Part shown: in pieces, positions 28,644 through 37,218 of the stretch
How the letters are laid out: each line of letters starts with the position of its first letter
Position numbering within the stretch: position 1 is the first letter of the stretch
From: Neobacillus muris
GTDB taxonomy: Bacteria; Bacillota; Bacilli; Bacillales; Cytobacillaceae
Direction: 5' to 3'
Assembly: GCF_943193175.1 (NCBI RefSeq)
Contig: NZ_CALPDF010000008.1
Span: 89,270-153,269 of the forward strand
Length of the DNA stretch: 64,000 bases
The notes under the pieces: model-generated
Told to the model about the DNA's origin: nothing
Databases searched by the model: none
Seen by the model: only the letters and a program-made list of their open reading frames with translations
Made by a program: the position numbers and the translations under genes

Positions 28644-28814
28644 ACTTCATAAAATGGTTGTATGACTTAGCCCAGTTAGAAAAAGGCTTTTAAATGGAAA
28701 TGTTAAGAATTAAAAATGGAACAATGTAGAATATCACATTCTAATGATGTCAGATATAACGAGGATGTTTGGTAGTTTTTGAATACTTGATAGTTAAAAT
28801 TGGAAATGAAGAAC

Positions 28815-29291
28815 TTAACCGATCTTGTTGTTTAATAAATCTAGTGCTTGATTATCAGTAATACCTCTAATGACACCAAGTTCACTAATAAAAATTTTTC
28901 GTGCGCTCTCCAGCATCTGCTTTTCGCTTGAATTGAGTGATTTATTTTTGTTTATTCGCATTAGATCCCGTACCACTTCAGCGCCTTCTTGAAAATTACC
29001 TGTTCTAAGTTTTGCTGTATTAATCTTGTATCTTTCTTTCATCGAAAGAGTGGTATCTGTTACACCATGATAAAAAATGTCCATTACGTTTTCAAGATTA
29101 CTCAAATCAGTAGCTAAGCGGATTCCTGATTTGTGTACTTTTGCAATAGGGATCATTACTTGCATTTTATTGATTGGCATATTGATTATATAATACTGCT
29201 GTTTCTCCCCTTGAATTTCCCTTACTTCGATTGCTTCAATAACCCCTGCTCCCTGCATGGGATAAACGATGTAATCACCAACGTGAAACAA
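28815..29291 (-). CDS. CarD-family transcription regulator
   Basis: A 158-residue protein with the CarD/TRCF RNA polymerase-interacting domain (FHVGDYIVYPMQGAGVIEAI at the N-terminus) and a helical C-terminal DNA-contact domain. CarD proteins bind the polymerase beta subunit and stabilise open complexes at promoters. The start is TTG 29291 after GGAGGTG. An extended -10 promoter, TGGTATAAT, lies at 29331-29323 on this strand. It appears monocistronic. Confidence 0.9.
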   Translation of the reverse strand: MFHVGDYIVYPMQGAGVIEAIEVREIQGEKQQYYIINMPINKMQVMIPIAKVHKSGIRLATDLSNLENVMDIFYHGVTDTTLSMKERYKINTAKLRTGNFQEGAEVVRDLMRINKNKSLNSSEKQMLESARKIFISELGVIRGITDNQALDLLNNKIG

Positions 29292-29707
29292 CTAACCACC
29301 TCCAAAAATTTAACACTTCTATATTATACCACAAAAAATTAACGAGGGAAAATTTTTTATTATATCACCAACACTAAGTTTTTGTCAATATCTTTTTAGT
29401 AAGCTATTTGTAAAAAAACAATGGTTTTTCCAACCATTGTCCGTTGTGTTTTTAAAACATGATATTTGATTTCTTGCTGCGAGAATGGAATGTTCAAAGG
29501 ATATTACTAGCTATTCTACAGCTGAGGTTAACCCTTCTTCTTCTGAAGAAATATTTAGTCATCATTTGCAATACTTTTGTAAAATAATGGAAATTCCTTA
29601 ACAAAAGTACGGAAGTCTTGTAAGGATTGTAGTGAAAGCTTAACCAACGGTGACAAGCCTTCAGGCATAAGATAATAAAAAATATCTTTTAATTGAAGGA
29701 GGTTTTG
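29292..29707. other. Spacer with CarD promoter, a terminator and a coding-like remnant
   Basis: About 415 bases. It holds the CarD promoter near 29323, a terminator at 29411-29440 that reads from the right, and, on the minus strand at about 29559-29690, an open frame with protein-like composition (MPEGLSPLVKL...) but no ribosome site. I see no complete gene. Confidence 0.45.
29411..29440 (-). terminator. Rho-independent terminator, minus strand
   Basis: Perfect nine-base stem ACAATGGTT / AACCATTGT (29418-29440) with a TTTTTTT tail on the minus strand. No intact minus-strand gene lies immediately upstream, so it probably belongs to the coding-like remnant at 29559-29690. Confidence 0.65.
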
Positions 29708-29866
29708 ATGATGGGATTTTCAGAGAAAATCATCTGTAAATTAAAAGGTCACGTGTATGAAAAAACAAAACGGGAGCCCGATGGATGGGGATATATTGCG
29801 ACTTGGTTTACTTGTGATCGATGCGGCCATGAAACAGTCGTCACCGAGCGTGAGGATGAAGTCTAA
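29708..29866 (+). CDS. Small 52-residue protein with CxxC motif
   Basis: Too short for most gene finders. ATG 29708 or 29711 follows a strong AAGGAGG site, and the frame ends at 29866. The product has Cys-x4-His near residue 11 and CDRCGHE near residue 38, so it may be a small zinc ribbon. The C-terminus is acidic. The family is not recognised. Confidence 0.6.
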   Translation: MMGFSEKIICKLKGHVYEKTKREPDGWGYIATWFTCDRCGHETVVTEREDEV

Positions 29867-29919
29867 ATACTAATCATAAAGTGTTAATCAGAAAGATAGA
29901 ACATGGAAAGGGGGAATGG

Positions 29920-30222
29920 ATGATGCTGAAAAAAATACTAACCATCGCTGTCACCTTATTGATATTAATAAGTGTAAGTTTTGGATTTTCCCTTTACTTC
30001 CATTCGGAATTCCTTGATTTTTCCTTTATTGTCGGATTAATCGCCACGATCATCACCTGGTTTTTCGTCTCAACGGATGGGGCTGCATCCCGGCCTCCTG
30101 ATCACACTATTCGAGTATCTACAGGCCTAAGGAATGCCTATCAAAAATCTCACTTTACGCCTAATCTTCCTTTTGTTACATCATTGATATATACCCTTCT
30201 TTCCATTGTCGTCATGCACTAG
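29920..30222 (+). CDS. Small membrane protein (possibly DUF5316 family)
   Basis: A 100-residue protein with two N-terminal membrane helices (residues about 3-25 and 28-48), a conserved-looking polar segment FVSTDGAASRPPDHTIRVST, and a third hydrophobic segment at the C-terminus. The layout resembles the DUF5316 proteins of Bacillus, from memory. The start is ATG 29920, five bases after AAAGGGGG; a longer reading from 29881 has no ribosome site. Function is unknown. Confidence 0.65.
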   Translation: MMLKKILTIAVTLLILISVSFGFSLYFHSEFLDFSFIVGLIATIITWFFVSTDGAASRPPDHTIRVSTGLRNAYQKSHFTPNLPFVTSLIYTLLSIVVMH

Positions 30223-30339
30223 CATAATAAAATGGACATAGGTACAAGCAGAGTTCACTTTGCCAAAGAGACGGCTGTCAATGGTTATCCTATTGTTTAT
30301 TTATCCATTCAAAAGTGTTCAATATTTTAACGAAAAATA

Positions 30340-30390
30340 ATGAAAGCCGTTGAAATTTTATGCGTCATAAAATTTCAACGGCTTTTTCAT
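30340..30390. terminator. Strong bidirectional terminator
   Basis: A stem of about 20 bases: GCCGTTGAAATTTTATG (30347-30363) with its complement ending at 30382, flanked by A and T runs. It separates the convergent small membrane protein (plus) and ECF S component (minus) genes. Confidence 0.85.
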
Positions 30391-30391
30391 C

Positions 30392-30937
30392 TTAGAGCTG
30401 GGTTTTGTCCAGCCTTTTCTGTTGACCAACCCTTTGCTTAAACCCATTTACAAGCGGCACAACAATAATACCGGCGATGACGACCTGCATGATGTTACCC
30501 GGGATGGAACCGAACGGCTGAATCCAGTTGCCATAAAGGATGACTTCTGTAAAATAGTAGCCAACCACTTTAATAATCAAAGCAGCAGCAACTGCCAGCG
30601 AATGAACCAATGTCTTTTTTCCAGGCATCTTTTCAGCAATAAGGCCTGCTACATAACCCATTGCCCCCACGATCACAAACGTAAACGGCGCCCATAATGT
30701 CCATCCCGAAACAATATCAAACAGAGCCATTCCAAAGGCACCCGCAATCGCACCTGATTTTTTCCCAAAAATAAACGCGGCAATCAAAAGCGGCACATTG
30801 CCCAAATGGATGAGGCCCCCGTTTCCCATCAGCGGCAGCCTGATGTTGATAAACATGGTGGCCAGAAACGTTAAAGTAATAAGAAGAGCATTGAGTACCA
30901 GCTTTCTCGTTTTGTTATGTTCTGTCGATAACATGTA
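30392..30937 (-). CDS. ECF transporter S component, probably vitamin B6-related
   Basis: A 181-residue integral membrane protein with about six helices and the ECF S-component features: IRLPLMGNGGLIHLGN in an early loop and FGKKSGAIAGAFGMALFDI. It supplies substrate specificity to a shared ECF energising module encoded elsewhere. The start is ATG 30937, six bases after AGGGGG. The gene is divergent from a PdxR/MocR-type regulator, which in other Firmicutes controls pyridoxal phosphate supply, so uptake of pyridoxine or a related precursor is my inference (compare PdxU2). Hydroxymethylpyrimidine is the alternative. Confidence 0.82.
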   Translation of the reverse strand, partial: YMLSTEHNKTRKLVLNALLITLTFLATMFINIRLPLMGNGGLIHLGNVPLLIAAFIFGKKSGAIAGAFGMALFDIVSGWTLWAPFTFVIVGAMGYVAGLIAEKMPGKKTLVHSLAVAAALIIKVVGYYFTEVILYGNWIQPFGSIPGNIMQVVIAGIIVVPLVNGFKQRVGQQKRLDKTQL

Positions 30938-31018
30938 AATCCCCCTGTTAGCGTTCAATTAATAAAAAAGAATCTCCTCTTTCTTAATGATTACTAGTAT
31001 AATGAAATCTGACAATAT

Positions 31019-31035
31019 AAAAAGTGTCACTTTTT
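31019..31035. promoter_or_regulatory. Perfect 17-base palindrome between the ECF and PdxR-like genes
   Basis: AAAAAGTG-T-CACTTTTT, eight-base arms with a one-base centre. It lies 82 bases upstream of the S-component start and 36 bases upstream of the regulator start, a position suited to control both divergent genes. Confidence 0.6.
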
Positions 31036-31070
31036 GAAAAAATAACGTGGTCAGAGAGGAGAGGGCCCGT

Positions 31071-32471
31071 ATGGATATGCTTATGTTTGAATTGAATAAA
31101 GACACCACAACACCCTTGTATGAACAGCTTTATAATGGTATCAAAACGGCCATTATGAGCAAACAAATTGAAGTTGGGACGAAACTGCCCTCCAAAAAAA
31201 ATTTGGCCGAATTTTTAAATATCAGCCAAACAACCATTGAAGTTGCCTATGCCCAGCTGATGGCAGAAGGTTTCATTGTATCCAAACCACGGATTGGTTT
31301 TTTTGTAGAGGATATAGATGAATTACCCTATATCGAAACCAAACAAGCAGAGTGGCCTATAGAGGACGCCGAGGAAAAAACGTTCCGATTTGACTTTCAC
31401 CCAGGAAAAATCGACACGGATTCCTTTCCTTTTTCACAGTGGAGAAAATATGCAAAAGATCTATATGATCATCCATCAAAGAACTTATTACAGAATGGAG
31501 AACCGCAAGGGGAATACACGTTACGGACTGAAATAGCAAAATACCTTTATCAATCACGGGGGATTGTGTGTCAACCGGAGCAAATTGTGATTGGATCTGG
31601 AACGGAACAACTACTTCCGATGATTTTAAGGCTGCTAGAAAATGATTCAAAATTTTCCCTCGAGAATCCCGGCTATTCGGCCATCCCAAGAAATCAACTG
31701 CAAAATAAAGCGATCCCGATTCCGGTTGATGAAGATGGATTGATAGTGGATGAACTTGAAAAAACAAATGCGAATGTGGTTTACGTTACACCTTCCCATC
31801 AATTTCCAACCGGTGCGGTCCTTTCCGCAACAAGAAGAACACAGCTATTGCATTGGGCAGCAAAAGCGGAGAATCGCTACATCATTGAAGACGATTATGA
31901 CAGTGAATTCCGTTACACAGGAAAACCCATTCCCGCCTTGCAAGGGATGGACCAAAACAATAAGGTCATTTATCTGAGTACGTTTTCCAAGTCATTAATG
32001 CCGTCATTACGAGTGGCTTATTTTGTTTTGCCCCCCACATTGCTGAAAAAATATAAGGAAACATTCAGTTATTATTCAGCGACTGTCCCGAGATTCGACC
32101 AGCATATCGTAGCCAGCTTCATGAGGGACGGCTATTTTTCAAAGCACTTAAACCGTATGCGGAAAATTTATCGTAAAAAACTTGATAAACTAACCCACAT
32201 ATTTAAAACGCATTATCCTGAAGTCATCATCACTGGGGACCAGGCCGGGATGCACATTTTAATATCCCTTCCCCTGCCGATAAGGGAAGATACGTTAAAA
32301 AGAATCGCAGCAGAAAGCTCGATCGCCATTTATCCTGTAACGGATTACCTGTTAAAGCCAATAGATTATAAGTATCCAACCTTTCTGTTAGGGTTTGGCG
32401 GCATCCCATTAGAAAAACTGGAGGAAGGCATCCACCAGTTAATGCACTGCTGGAGTTTAGCAAAATATTAG
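31071..32471 (+). CDS. MocR/PdxR-type regulator (GntR helix-turn-helix fused to aminotransferase)
   Basis: A 466-residue fusion: an N-terminal GntR winged helix (residues about 5-75) and a fold-type I aminotransferase domain (about 110-460) that binds pyridoxal 5'-phosphate. The PLP lysine is in STFSKSLMPSLR and the cofactor-contacting DDYDSEFRY is present. PdxR senses PLP and controls B6 synthesis or uptake; GabR-like roles are the alternative. I chose ATG 31071, six bases after GAGAGG; the GTG at 31047 lacks a ribosome site. Confidence 0.87.
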   Translation: MDMLMFELNKDTTTPLYEQLYNGIKTAIMSKQIEVGTKLPSKKNLAEFLNISQTTIEVAYAQLMAEGFIVSKPRIGFFVEDIDELPYIETKQAEWPIEDAEEKTFRFDFHPGKIDTDSFPFSQWRKYAKDLYDHPSKNLLQNGEPQGEYTLRTEIAKYLYQSRGIVCQPEQIVIGSGTEQLLPMILRLLENDSKFSLENPGYSAIPRNQLQNKAIPIPVDEDGLIVDELEKTNANVVYVTPSHQFPTGAVLSATRRTQLLHWAAKAENRYIIEDDYDSEFRYTGKPIPALQGMDQNNKVIYLSTFSKSLMPSLRVAYFVLPPTLLKKYKETFSYYSATVPRFDQHIVASFMRDGYFSKHLNRMRKIYRKKLDKLTHIFKTHYPEVIITGDQAGMHILISLPLPIREDTLKRIAAESSIAIYPVTDYLLKPIDYKYPTFLLGFGGIPLEKLEEGIHQLMHCWSLAKY

Positions 32472-32477
32472 GAAATT

Positions 32478-32511
32478 CAAACAAAAAAATACCGGAGTCG
32501 CTCTCCGGTAT
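32478..32511 (-). terminator. Terminator, minus strand
   Basis: Nine-base stem ATACCGGAG / CTCCGGTAT with a five-base loop (32489-32511). The T run (TTTTTTTG) follows on the minus strand, so it terminates leftward transcription and fits the Eis-like remnant beside it. It may also help end the PdxR-like gene. Confidence 0.7.
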
Positions 32512-32524
32512 AAAAAATAAAAGA

Positions 32525-32640
32525 AATCATAAAACGACGATTTCATTGTCGGGACCTTTTTTTTCAAAAAGCTCCTCTTCAATCTTTGTACCCTTTAAAT
32601 AGCCCTTTTCAAAAAGATCCATCAGTCTAATGGACTTCCA
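32525..32640 (-). pseudogene. Remnant of the 3' end of a second Eis-type acetyltransferase gene
   Basis: On the minus strand this reads LMDLFEKGYLKGTKIEEELF, closely matching the C-terminus of the intact Eis-type gene at 8173-9348 (MELFEMGYLKGSISEIELF). An extra A in an A run (eight against seven) shifts the frame; removing it restores KKVPTMKSSFYDFF against KKVPTTKSSFFDFF. Homology stops at about 32640. The upstream 95% of the gene is gone. Confidence 0.8.
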
Positions 32641-32666
32641 CTATCGTGCCCGATTCTGGAATAAGC
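32637..32666. repeat. TTCCACTATCG-type repeat, copy 1
   Basis: TTCCACTATCGTGCCCGATT at 32637-32656, with about ten more matching bases. A related copy lies inverted at 37512-37541 and a third at about 37605-37625. It abuts the Eis-like remnant. Confidence 0.5.
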
Positions 32667-32783
32667 CTTTACCAAATGGGCACTTTAACTCATTCTCGAC
32701 TATTTTTTAAAATTCTTATCTACCAAGGGTTTTCCTTCTTGATCAACCATAGCCGAAAAATATGACTCTGTAGGTACGAAAAC

Positions 32784-32974
32784 CATAAGCGGAGAATTTC
32801 CGGTTATTTTATTTCATTGAGGCTTAAGGGTGGAAATAGGCGGAGGAATTCCTGTTAACGGCTCGAAATCAGCCAAAATCCATTGATTTATAACATATAA
32901 GCGGAATTACTTCCTTTATTTTAAAGGAAATATGGTTTTTTCCCAACATAAGCGGAATTCCTCCGTTTATTTTT
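32784..32974. repeat. Cluster of four TAAGCGGA hairpin repeats
   Basis: Four related short palindromes: 32784-32810, 32834-32859, 32894-32922 and 32947-32974. The best copy reads CATAAGCGGAATTCCTCCGT followed by TTATTTT. Spacing is 50-60 bases. Each can form a small hairpin (GCGGA / TCCGT). They fill the spacer before the AAA ATPase gene. Confidence 0.7.
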
Positions 32975-33124
32975 CAAACACAGAGAGATCAATATTGAAC
33001 TAATGTTATTGAAGTCTATCCTTTTCCATCAGTGTAAATGAACACTTTTAAGTCCAGCCAATATAAACGTGGTAGAATGTCAATAGTATCGATAATTATT
33101 TTTCCAAAAGGAAGGGTTCCCCAT

Positions 33125-33934
33125 ATGATCTATTTAAAAAGCTTTAAACTATCCCCTCATACAGTCAGAAATCCAAATGCCTATCCATATAATGTGTTTA
33201 GAAAAATGGCAGGAGAAGTGTTTGTCTTTACGAACATTACCGTTTTGTATGGGAACAATGGGTCCGGCAAGTCCACGCTGCTGAATTTAATCGCCAACAA
33301 GCTGAATATCACAGGGGCTGAAGGACTTACTAATAATGGCTATAACCAATACCCAATAGATTACATAGCAAATTGTTCATATAGACTAGGTGAAAAGGAA
33401 AGTGACGGGGAATCCGATCGAGTCCCGCCTAATAGCTTGTACATCAAAAGCGAGGATATTTTATATGAAATCAAGAAGATTCAGCAGGAGGCCGTTCTAA
33501 AGGAAGGGTACCTTTACCAACACGCTAAATTAGGGTATACGAAGGAGCAGTTGGAAGAGTTGAAACATTCTTCACAAATGTACAAGCAAATCGAAAACAT
33601 GAAGTTCGCAATTGAGAAGTATTCTAACGGAGAGACATCGATGCAGCTATTCGAAGAATATCTGGCTCCAGATGGATTCTACCTGCTCGATGAACCTGAA
33701 ACCTCCCTTTCCCCTACCAACCAAATTCAGTTGGCGGAAGAAATCAATAAGCTTGCAAGATTTTTTGACTGTCAGTTTATTATCGCGACACATTCTCCCT
33801 TTATGCTGGGAACACTAGATGCCAAGATTTATAACCTTGACGCTCCCCTTTTGAGAACCAATAAATGGACTGAACTTGAAAATGTAAGATTTTTCTACGA
33901 CTTTTTCAAAAAGCGGAAAAATGAATTTGAATAA
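33125..33934 (+). CDS. AAA/ABC-type ATPase (single-domain, SbcC/RecF-like fold)
   Basis: A 269-residue ATPase with Walker A GNNGSGKST (43-51), a signature-like YSNGETSM (166-173), Walker B FYLLDEPETSLSP (about 185-197) and an H-loop IATHSPFML. This is the layout of AAA_15/AAA_21-type ATPases, which lack membrane partners and often act in DNA repair or defence. No partner gene (OLD nuclease, toxin, HNH) is adjacent, so the role is open. I chose ATG 33125, after AAAAGGAAGGG; upstream in-frame starts lack support. Confidence 0.82.
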   Translation: MIYLKSFKLSPHTVRNPNAYPYNVFRKMAGEVFVFTNITVLYGNNGSGKSTLLNLIANKLNITGAEGLTNNGYNQYPIDYIANCSYRLGEKESDGESDRVPPNSLYIKSEDILYEIKKIQQEAVLKEGYLYQHAKLGYTKEQLEELKHSSQMYKQIENMKFAIEKYSNGETSMQLFEEYLAPDGFYLLDEPETSLSPTNQIQLAEEINKLARFFDCQFIIATHSPFMLGTLDAKIYNLDAPLLRTNKWTELENVRFFYDFFKKRKNEFE

Positions 33935-33947
33935 GAGGAATAAAATA

Positions 33948-33988
33948 GGAAGCCAAACATAGACAAGTTTCTTGTATGTTTGGCTTCC
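33948..33988. terminator. Terminator hairpin after the ATPase gene
   Basis: Fourteen-base stem GGAAGCCAAACATA / TATGTTTGGCTTCC (33948-33988). The T run is short (CTATCTTT), so efficiency is uncertain. Confidence 0.65.
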
Positions 33989-34065
33989 CTATCTTTATAT
34001 TTTAAGTTGAATTTCCCAATATCTGCCCCGGCTAGTGGCAGTTCTTGGACAGCTTTAAGTACTCA

Positions 34066-35190
34066 TCAGATTAGATAGTTCTCAGATTCCTTCGTATAAT
34101 GCGTCACTCGGTCAAGCTGTCCATTCTTAAGTTTGATTGCCCATTCAGGATCAGCCAGCAGTGCACGGCCGACTGCGACATAGTCATAATCACCTGCTTC
34201 GATTTTTTCATCAATCATGGCTAATTTGTCTACAATGGTCCTGTCAGCATTATCTTGATTACTCAAGTATGCACGGTTAATACCGACAGAGCCGACCGCA
34301 ATCGTTGGCTTTTTCGTTATCCGTTTCGTCCAGCCGGCCAAATTTAAGGATAGATCTTCATCTTTAAATTCAGGTTCCCAGATTCTTCTGGTAGAGCAGT
34401 GGAATATATCGACACCTGCTTCAACCAACGGACTAAGCAATTGTTCCAGCTCATTCGAGTTATTGGCTAATTTCGCTTCATAATCGGTTCCTTTCCATTG
34501 TGAAAAACGAAGCACAATCGGAAAGTCTGGGCCCACTTCCTTCCGGCAAGCACGGACGATATCTGCGGCAAATTGGGTTCGCTCCCCTATATTCCCGCCA
34601 TACTCATCATTGCGCTTGTTCGTTCGTTCCCAAAAAAATTGATCAATTAAATAGCCATGGGCCCCATGCAGCTCTATTCCATCAAAGCCGATGCGCTTTG
34701 CGTTTGCGGCTGCTTCCGCGTACCGATCAATCATATCCAGGACTTCCTGTTTCGTTAATGCCTTTATTTTCTCATTGCTTTTGCCTTTTAAAGTGAATCC
34801 AGACGGACTCACAGGCGGTGCCTCCACATTGGGTTCGCTGCCTGCTTTTCTTGCTGCCCCTACATGCCATAATTGTGGAATGATTTTGCCACCTGCTTCA
34901 TGGACTTCATGAACAACATGCGCCCAGCCATTTAGGGCATCCTCGCCATAGAAACGTGGAATATCGGGGCTTTGTACGGCTGCCGGGTGGTTAATCGCTG
35001 TCCCTTCTGTGATGATGAGCCCTATCCCATTCTCTGCACGTTTGCGGTAATAGTGAGCCACATTTTCCCCAGGAATTCCTCCTGGCGAAAACATTCTTGT
35101 CATGGGGGCCATCACTAATCGACTGGTTAACATCTCTTTTTCAAACGGTACTGATTGAAACAAAGTATGACCTACGTACGTTTGATCCAA
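34066..35190 (-). CDS. NADH:flavin oxidoreductase, Old Yellow Enzyme family
   Basis: A 374-residue FMN-dependent ene-reductase. It shows the N-terminal LVMAPMTRMFSPGG, the substrate-site segment ELHGAHGYLIDQFFWERTN, and the C-terminal VGRALLADPEWAIKL phosphate-binding end. These enzymes reduce activated C=C bonds or nitro compounds with NAD(P)H. I chose TTG 35190, nine bases after AAGGAA; the GTG at 35199 overlaps that site. It is monocistronic. Confidence 0.9.
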   Translation of the reverse strand: MDQTYVGHTLFQSVPFEKEMLTSRLVMAPMTRMFSPGGIPGENVAHYYRKRAENGIGLIITEGTAINHPAAVQSPDIPRFYGEDALNGWAHVVHEVHEAGGKIIPQLWHVGAARKAGSEPNVEAPPVSPSGFTLKGKSNEKIKALTKQEVLDMIDRYAEAAANAKRIGFDGIELHGAHGYLIDQFFWERTNKRNDEYGGNIGERTQFAADIVRACRKEVGPDFPIVLRFSQWKGTDYEAKLANNSNELEQLLSPLVEAGVDIFHCSTRRIWEPEFKDEDLSLNLAGWTKRITKKPTIAVGSVGINRAYLSNQDNADRTIVDKLAMIDEKIEAGDYDYVAVGRALLADPEWAIKLKNGQLDRVTHYTKESENYLI

Positions 35191-35668
35191 GGCGAGCACT
35201 TCCTTCCGCTAGTTCGTATTCTGATGCTACCTTTATTTTACAGATTTAATAGACAAATAGATACCGAAAAGTTCTATGTTTTTCCACTATCAAAATACAT
35301 ACTGGGGTTAAAGCCCTAACAGTCTTTGCATCTGAGAAAACTAGAAGAATTCAAGTGAACTTCATTAGGTATACCTGATAATTCGGATCCCACTCCTGCA
35401 GCTGCCTTTCGATGGTATTGGCCTCAAGCTGAAATAAATATTTTTGACGTATAACCTCTTATAATCCCTGAAGCAATCCTCTTCCACCACTCCTTTTGAA
35501 AAAATAAAAACCCCTTTTTGCCACGGTTACAAAAGGGGTTTTTGCCGATAGATTGCTTTGCTGGCAGGAGCACCTTGCACGTGCAGGTGGCTGTGGCGTA
35601 CTAGAGCAGATCTCGGCCACTCTTAATAACTATTCAATTTGATGTACTCTACAATTACTTCCTTTTTA
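35191..35668. other. Spacer with a strong terminator
   Basis: About 480 bases without a gene. It has a terminator at 35506-35544 and a hairpin with a GCACGTGC core near 35571-35590, between the terminator and the PuuD-like stop. Nothing else is recognisable. Confidence 0.55.
35506..35544. terminator. Strong bidirectional terminator
   Basis: AAAAACCCCTTTTTG and CAAAAGGGGTTTTTG form a near-perfect 15-base stem with a nine-base loop. It serves the minus-strand PuuD-like gene and could block readthrough in both directions. Confidence 0.85.
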
Positions 35669-36406
35669 TTAAAGACCACCAGTAACGGTCCTCTCCCGAC
35701 TGCTTTTGATGAATTCTTCAAACAACTTATTCATAGTGGTGTTATGAATTGCCATGGATTCAGGATGCCATTGGACGCCAACGGTAAAGGCATTGGGGTG
35801 AATAGATTCCACCGCCTCCACAATGCCATCAGACGACTGGGCAACCACTCTTAGATCCTCAGCCACACGACCGATGGCCTGATGGTGGATGCTATTCACT
35901 CTTATGCGCTCTGAGCCGAACAGTTTAAATAATAGGCTATCTTTTGAAATGGTTACCCAGTGGGTATCCTGACTGCGCTTCACCTTCTGGGTATGCTGAA
36001 TGCAGTCTTCCACTTGACTAGGAATATCTTGAATAAGCGATCCTCCTAGTGCCACATTTAAAATTTGGATACCTCTGCAAATGGCAAGAAGAGGAATATT
36101 GTGTTCAATGGCGTACTTTGCGATGGCAATCTCCACCAGGTCCCGTTCCAGGATCACCTGCCCTAGATGGGGATGAGGATCCTCTTGGAAAAATTGGGGA
36201 TCGACATCCTCTCCTCCGCTCAGAATAATCCCATCACATAAAGAGAGCGTTTCTAAAGCCAGCTCGGGAGTAATAAAAGGAAGAATAATAGGCACACCGC
36301 CATTGGCAGCCACTGCTTTATGGTAGTCATGGTGCACGTATACCCCTTCCATAAAGAAATTATGGTTCACGTAGGCACCGGTGATGCCGATAACTGGTTT
36401 TTTCAT
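35669..36406 (-). CDS. Class I glutamine amidotransferase-like hydrolase (PuuD/peptidase C26)
   Basis: A 245-residue hydrolase with the catalytic triad Cys110 (LAICRGIQ), His214 and Glu216 (GVQWHPES). It is closest to gamma-glutamyl-GABA hydrolase PuuD, which removes glutamate from gamma-glutamylated amines. No other putrescine genes are nearby, so the true substrate is unclear. Two inverted repeats upstream (36466-36486 and 36520-36538) could be operators. Confidence 0.88.
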   Translation of the reverse strand: MKKPVIGITGAYVNHNFFMEGVYVHHDYHKAVAANGGVPIILPFITPELALETLSLCDGIILSGGEDVDPQFFQEDPHPHLGQVILERDLVEIAIAKYAIEHNIPLLAICRGIQILNVALGGSLIQDIPSQVEDCIQHTQKVKRSQDTHWVTISKDSLLFKLFGSERIRVNSIHHQAIGRVAEDLRVVAQSSDGIVEAVESIHPNAFTVGVQWHPESMAIHNTTMNKLFEEFIKSSRERTVTGGL

Positions 36407-36465
36407 TTGTTGTATCCCCCTATGGACAGTTCTCTTATTCTAGTACTATAGACTATGCTTGATCA

Positions 36466-36538
36466 TCTCACAACCTTTTTGTGAGACCATTAAAACAAAA
36501 TATCCTCTTCACGGCTTTCTATTGTCAATAAGACAATA
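36466..36538. promoter_or_regulatory. Two inverted repeats between the PuuD-like and PAS genes
   Basis: TCTCACAA-N5-TTGTGAGA at 36466-36486 and TATTGTC-N5-GACAATA at 36520-36538, both perfect. They lie in the spacer between divergent genes, 60-130 bases upstream of the PuuD-like start. The rest of this 335-base spacer holds nothing I recognise. Confidence 0.45.
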
Positions 36539-36741
36539 CAAAGGTATAAAACAATGGACAGTGTCTGGCACTCTTAGTCATGATCAAAAACAGCTCTTTA
36601 GTGAGATAAATCCCAATTGGCTAACAGTAATAATGCTATCATTATGTATGAGGTTAGATAATAATCACTCAGAAGTGGCCGATTTTTTTCTCGGTACTAT
36701 TTTATTTTTCTCATCGGAGTTTATATTTAAGTGGATTTTAC

Positions 36742-37218
36742 ATGTCTAATGAAAAATTTTCTGAATTAATTAGTCCTGAAGCTGTCATTAATTTTGAAAG
36801 TGGTACCATTAAGGCAAGCACTTTGGATTCCATTATTAATCTTTTACCATTTGAAATGGGTTTTTGCGATGCCGACGATATTTTCCGCTGGTATTCCAAT
36901 AATCCTAACCGCGTGCATGCTCGTCGTAAAGAAGCAATTGGCCGCCATGTATTGGAGCTTCACCCAAAAGTGGCTCACCACATTGAAAAACTGTTGAATG
37001 ACTTTCATTCAGGAACGCGGGATGAATGGGAGTTTTGGTTTCCAAAACGGACTGGTGAATCGGGTCAAATTTATCAAAAATTTATGGCAGTACGTGATAA
37101 AAACGGAAAGTATCTTGGATGCATGGATGTGACCGTTAATATCGACCTTTTCCAAGGAAAAGAAGGTAAACATACCCCTGAAACGATTGACGAATTTATA
37201 GCTGCTAAGCCTGAATAA
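36742..37218 (+). CDS. PAS-domain protein (DUF438 C-terminal type)
   Basis: A 158-residue protein. Residues 30-145 form a PAS domain of the kind at the end of DUF438 proteins (LLPFEMGFCDADDIFRWYSN, IGRHVLELHPK, DVTVNI). The DUF438 and hemerythrin parts are absent, so it is a standalone sensor module that may bind heme or another small ligand. The ribosome site is weak (GTGG about eight bases before ATG 36742). No output domain is fused or adjacent. Confidence 0.8.
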   Translation: MSNEKFSELISPEAVINFESGTIKASTLDSIINLLPFEMGFCDADDIFRWYSNNPNRVHARRKEAIGRHVLELHPKVAHHIEKLLNDFHSGTRDEWEFWFPKRTGESGQIYQKFMAVRDKNGKYLGCMDVTVNIDLFQGKEGKHTPETIDEFIAAKPE

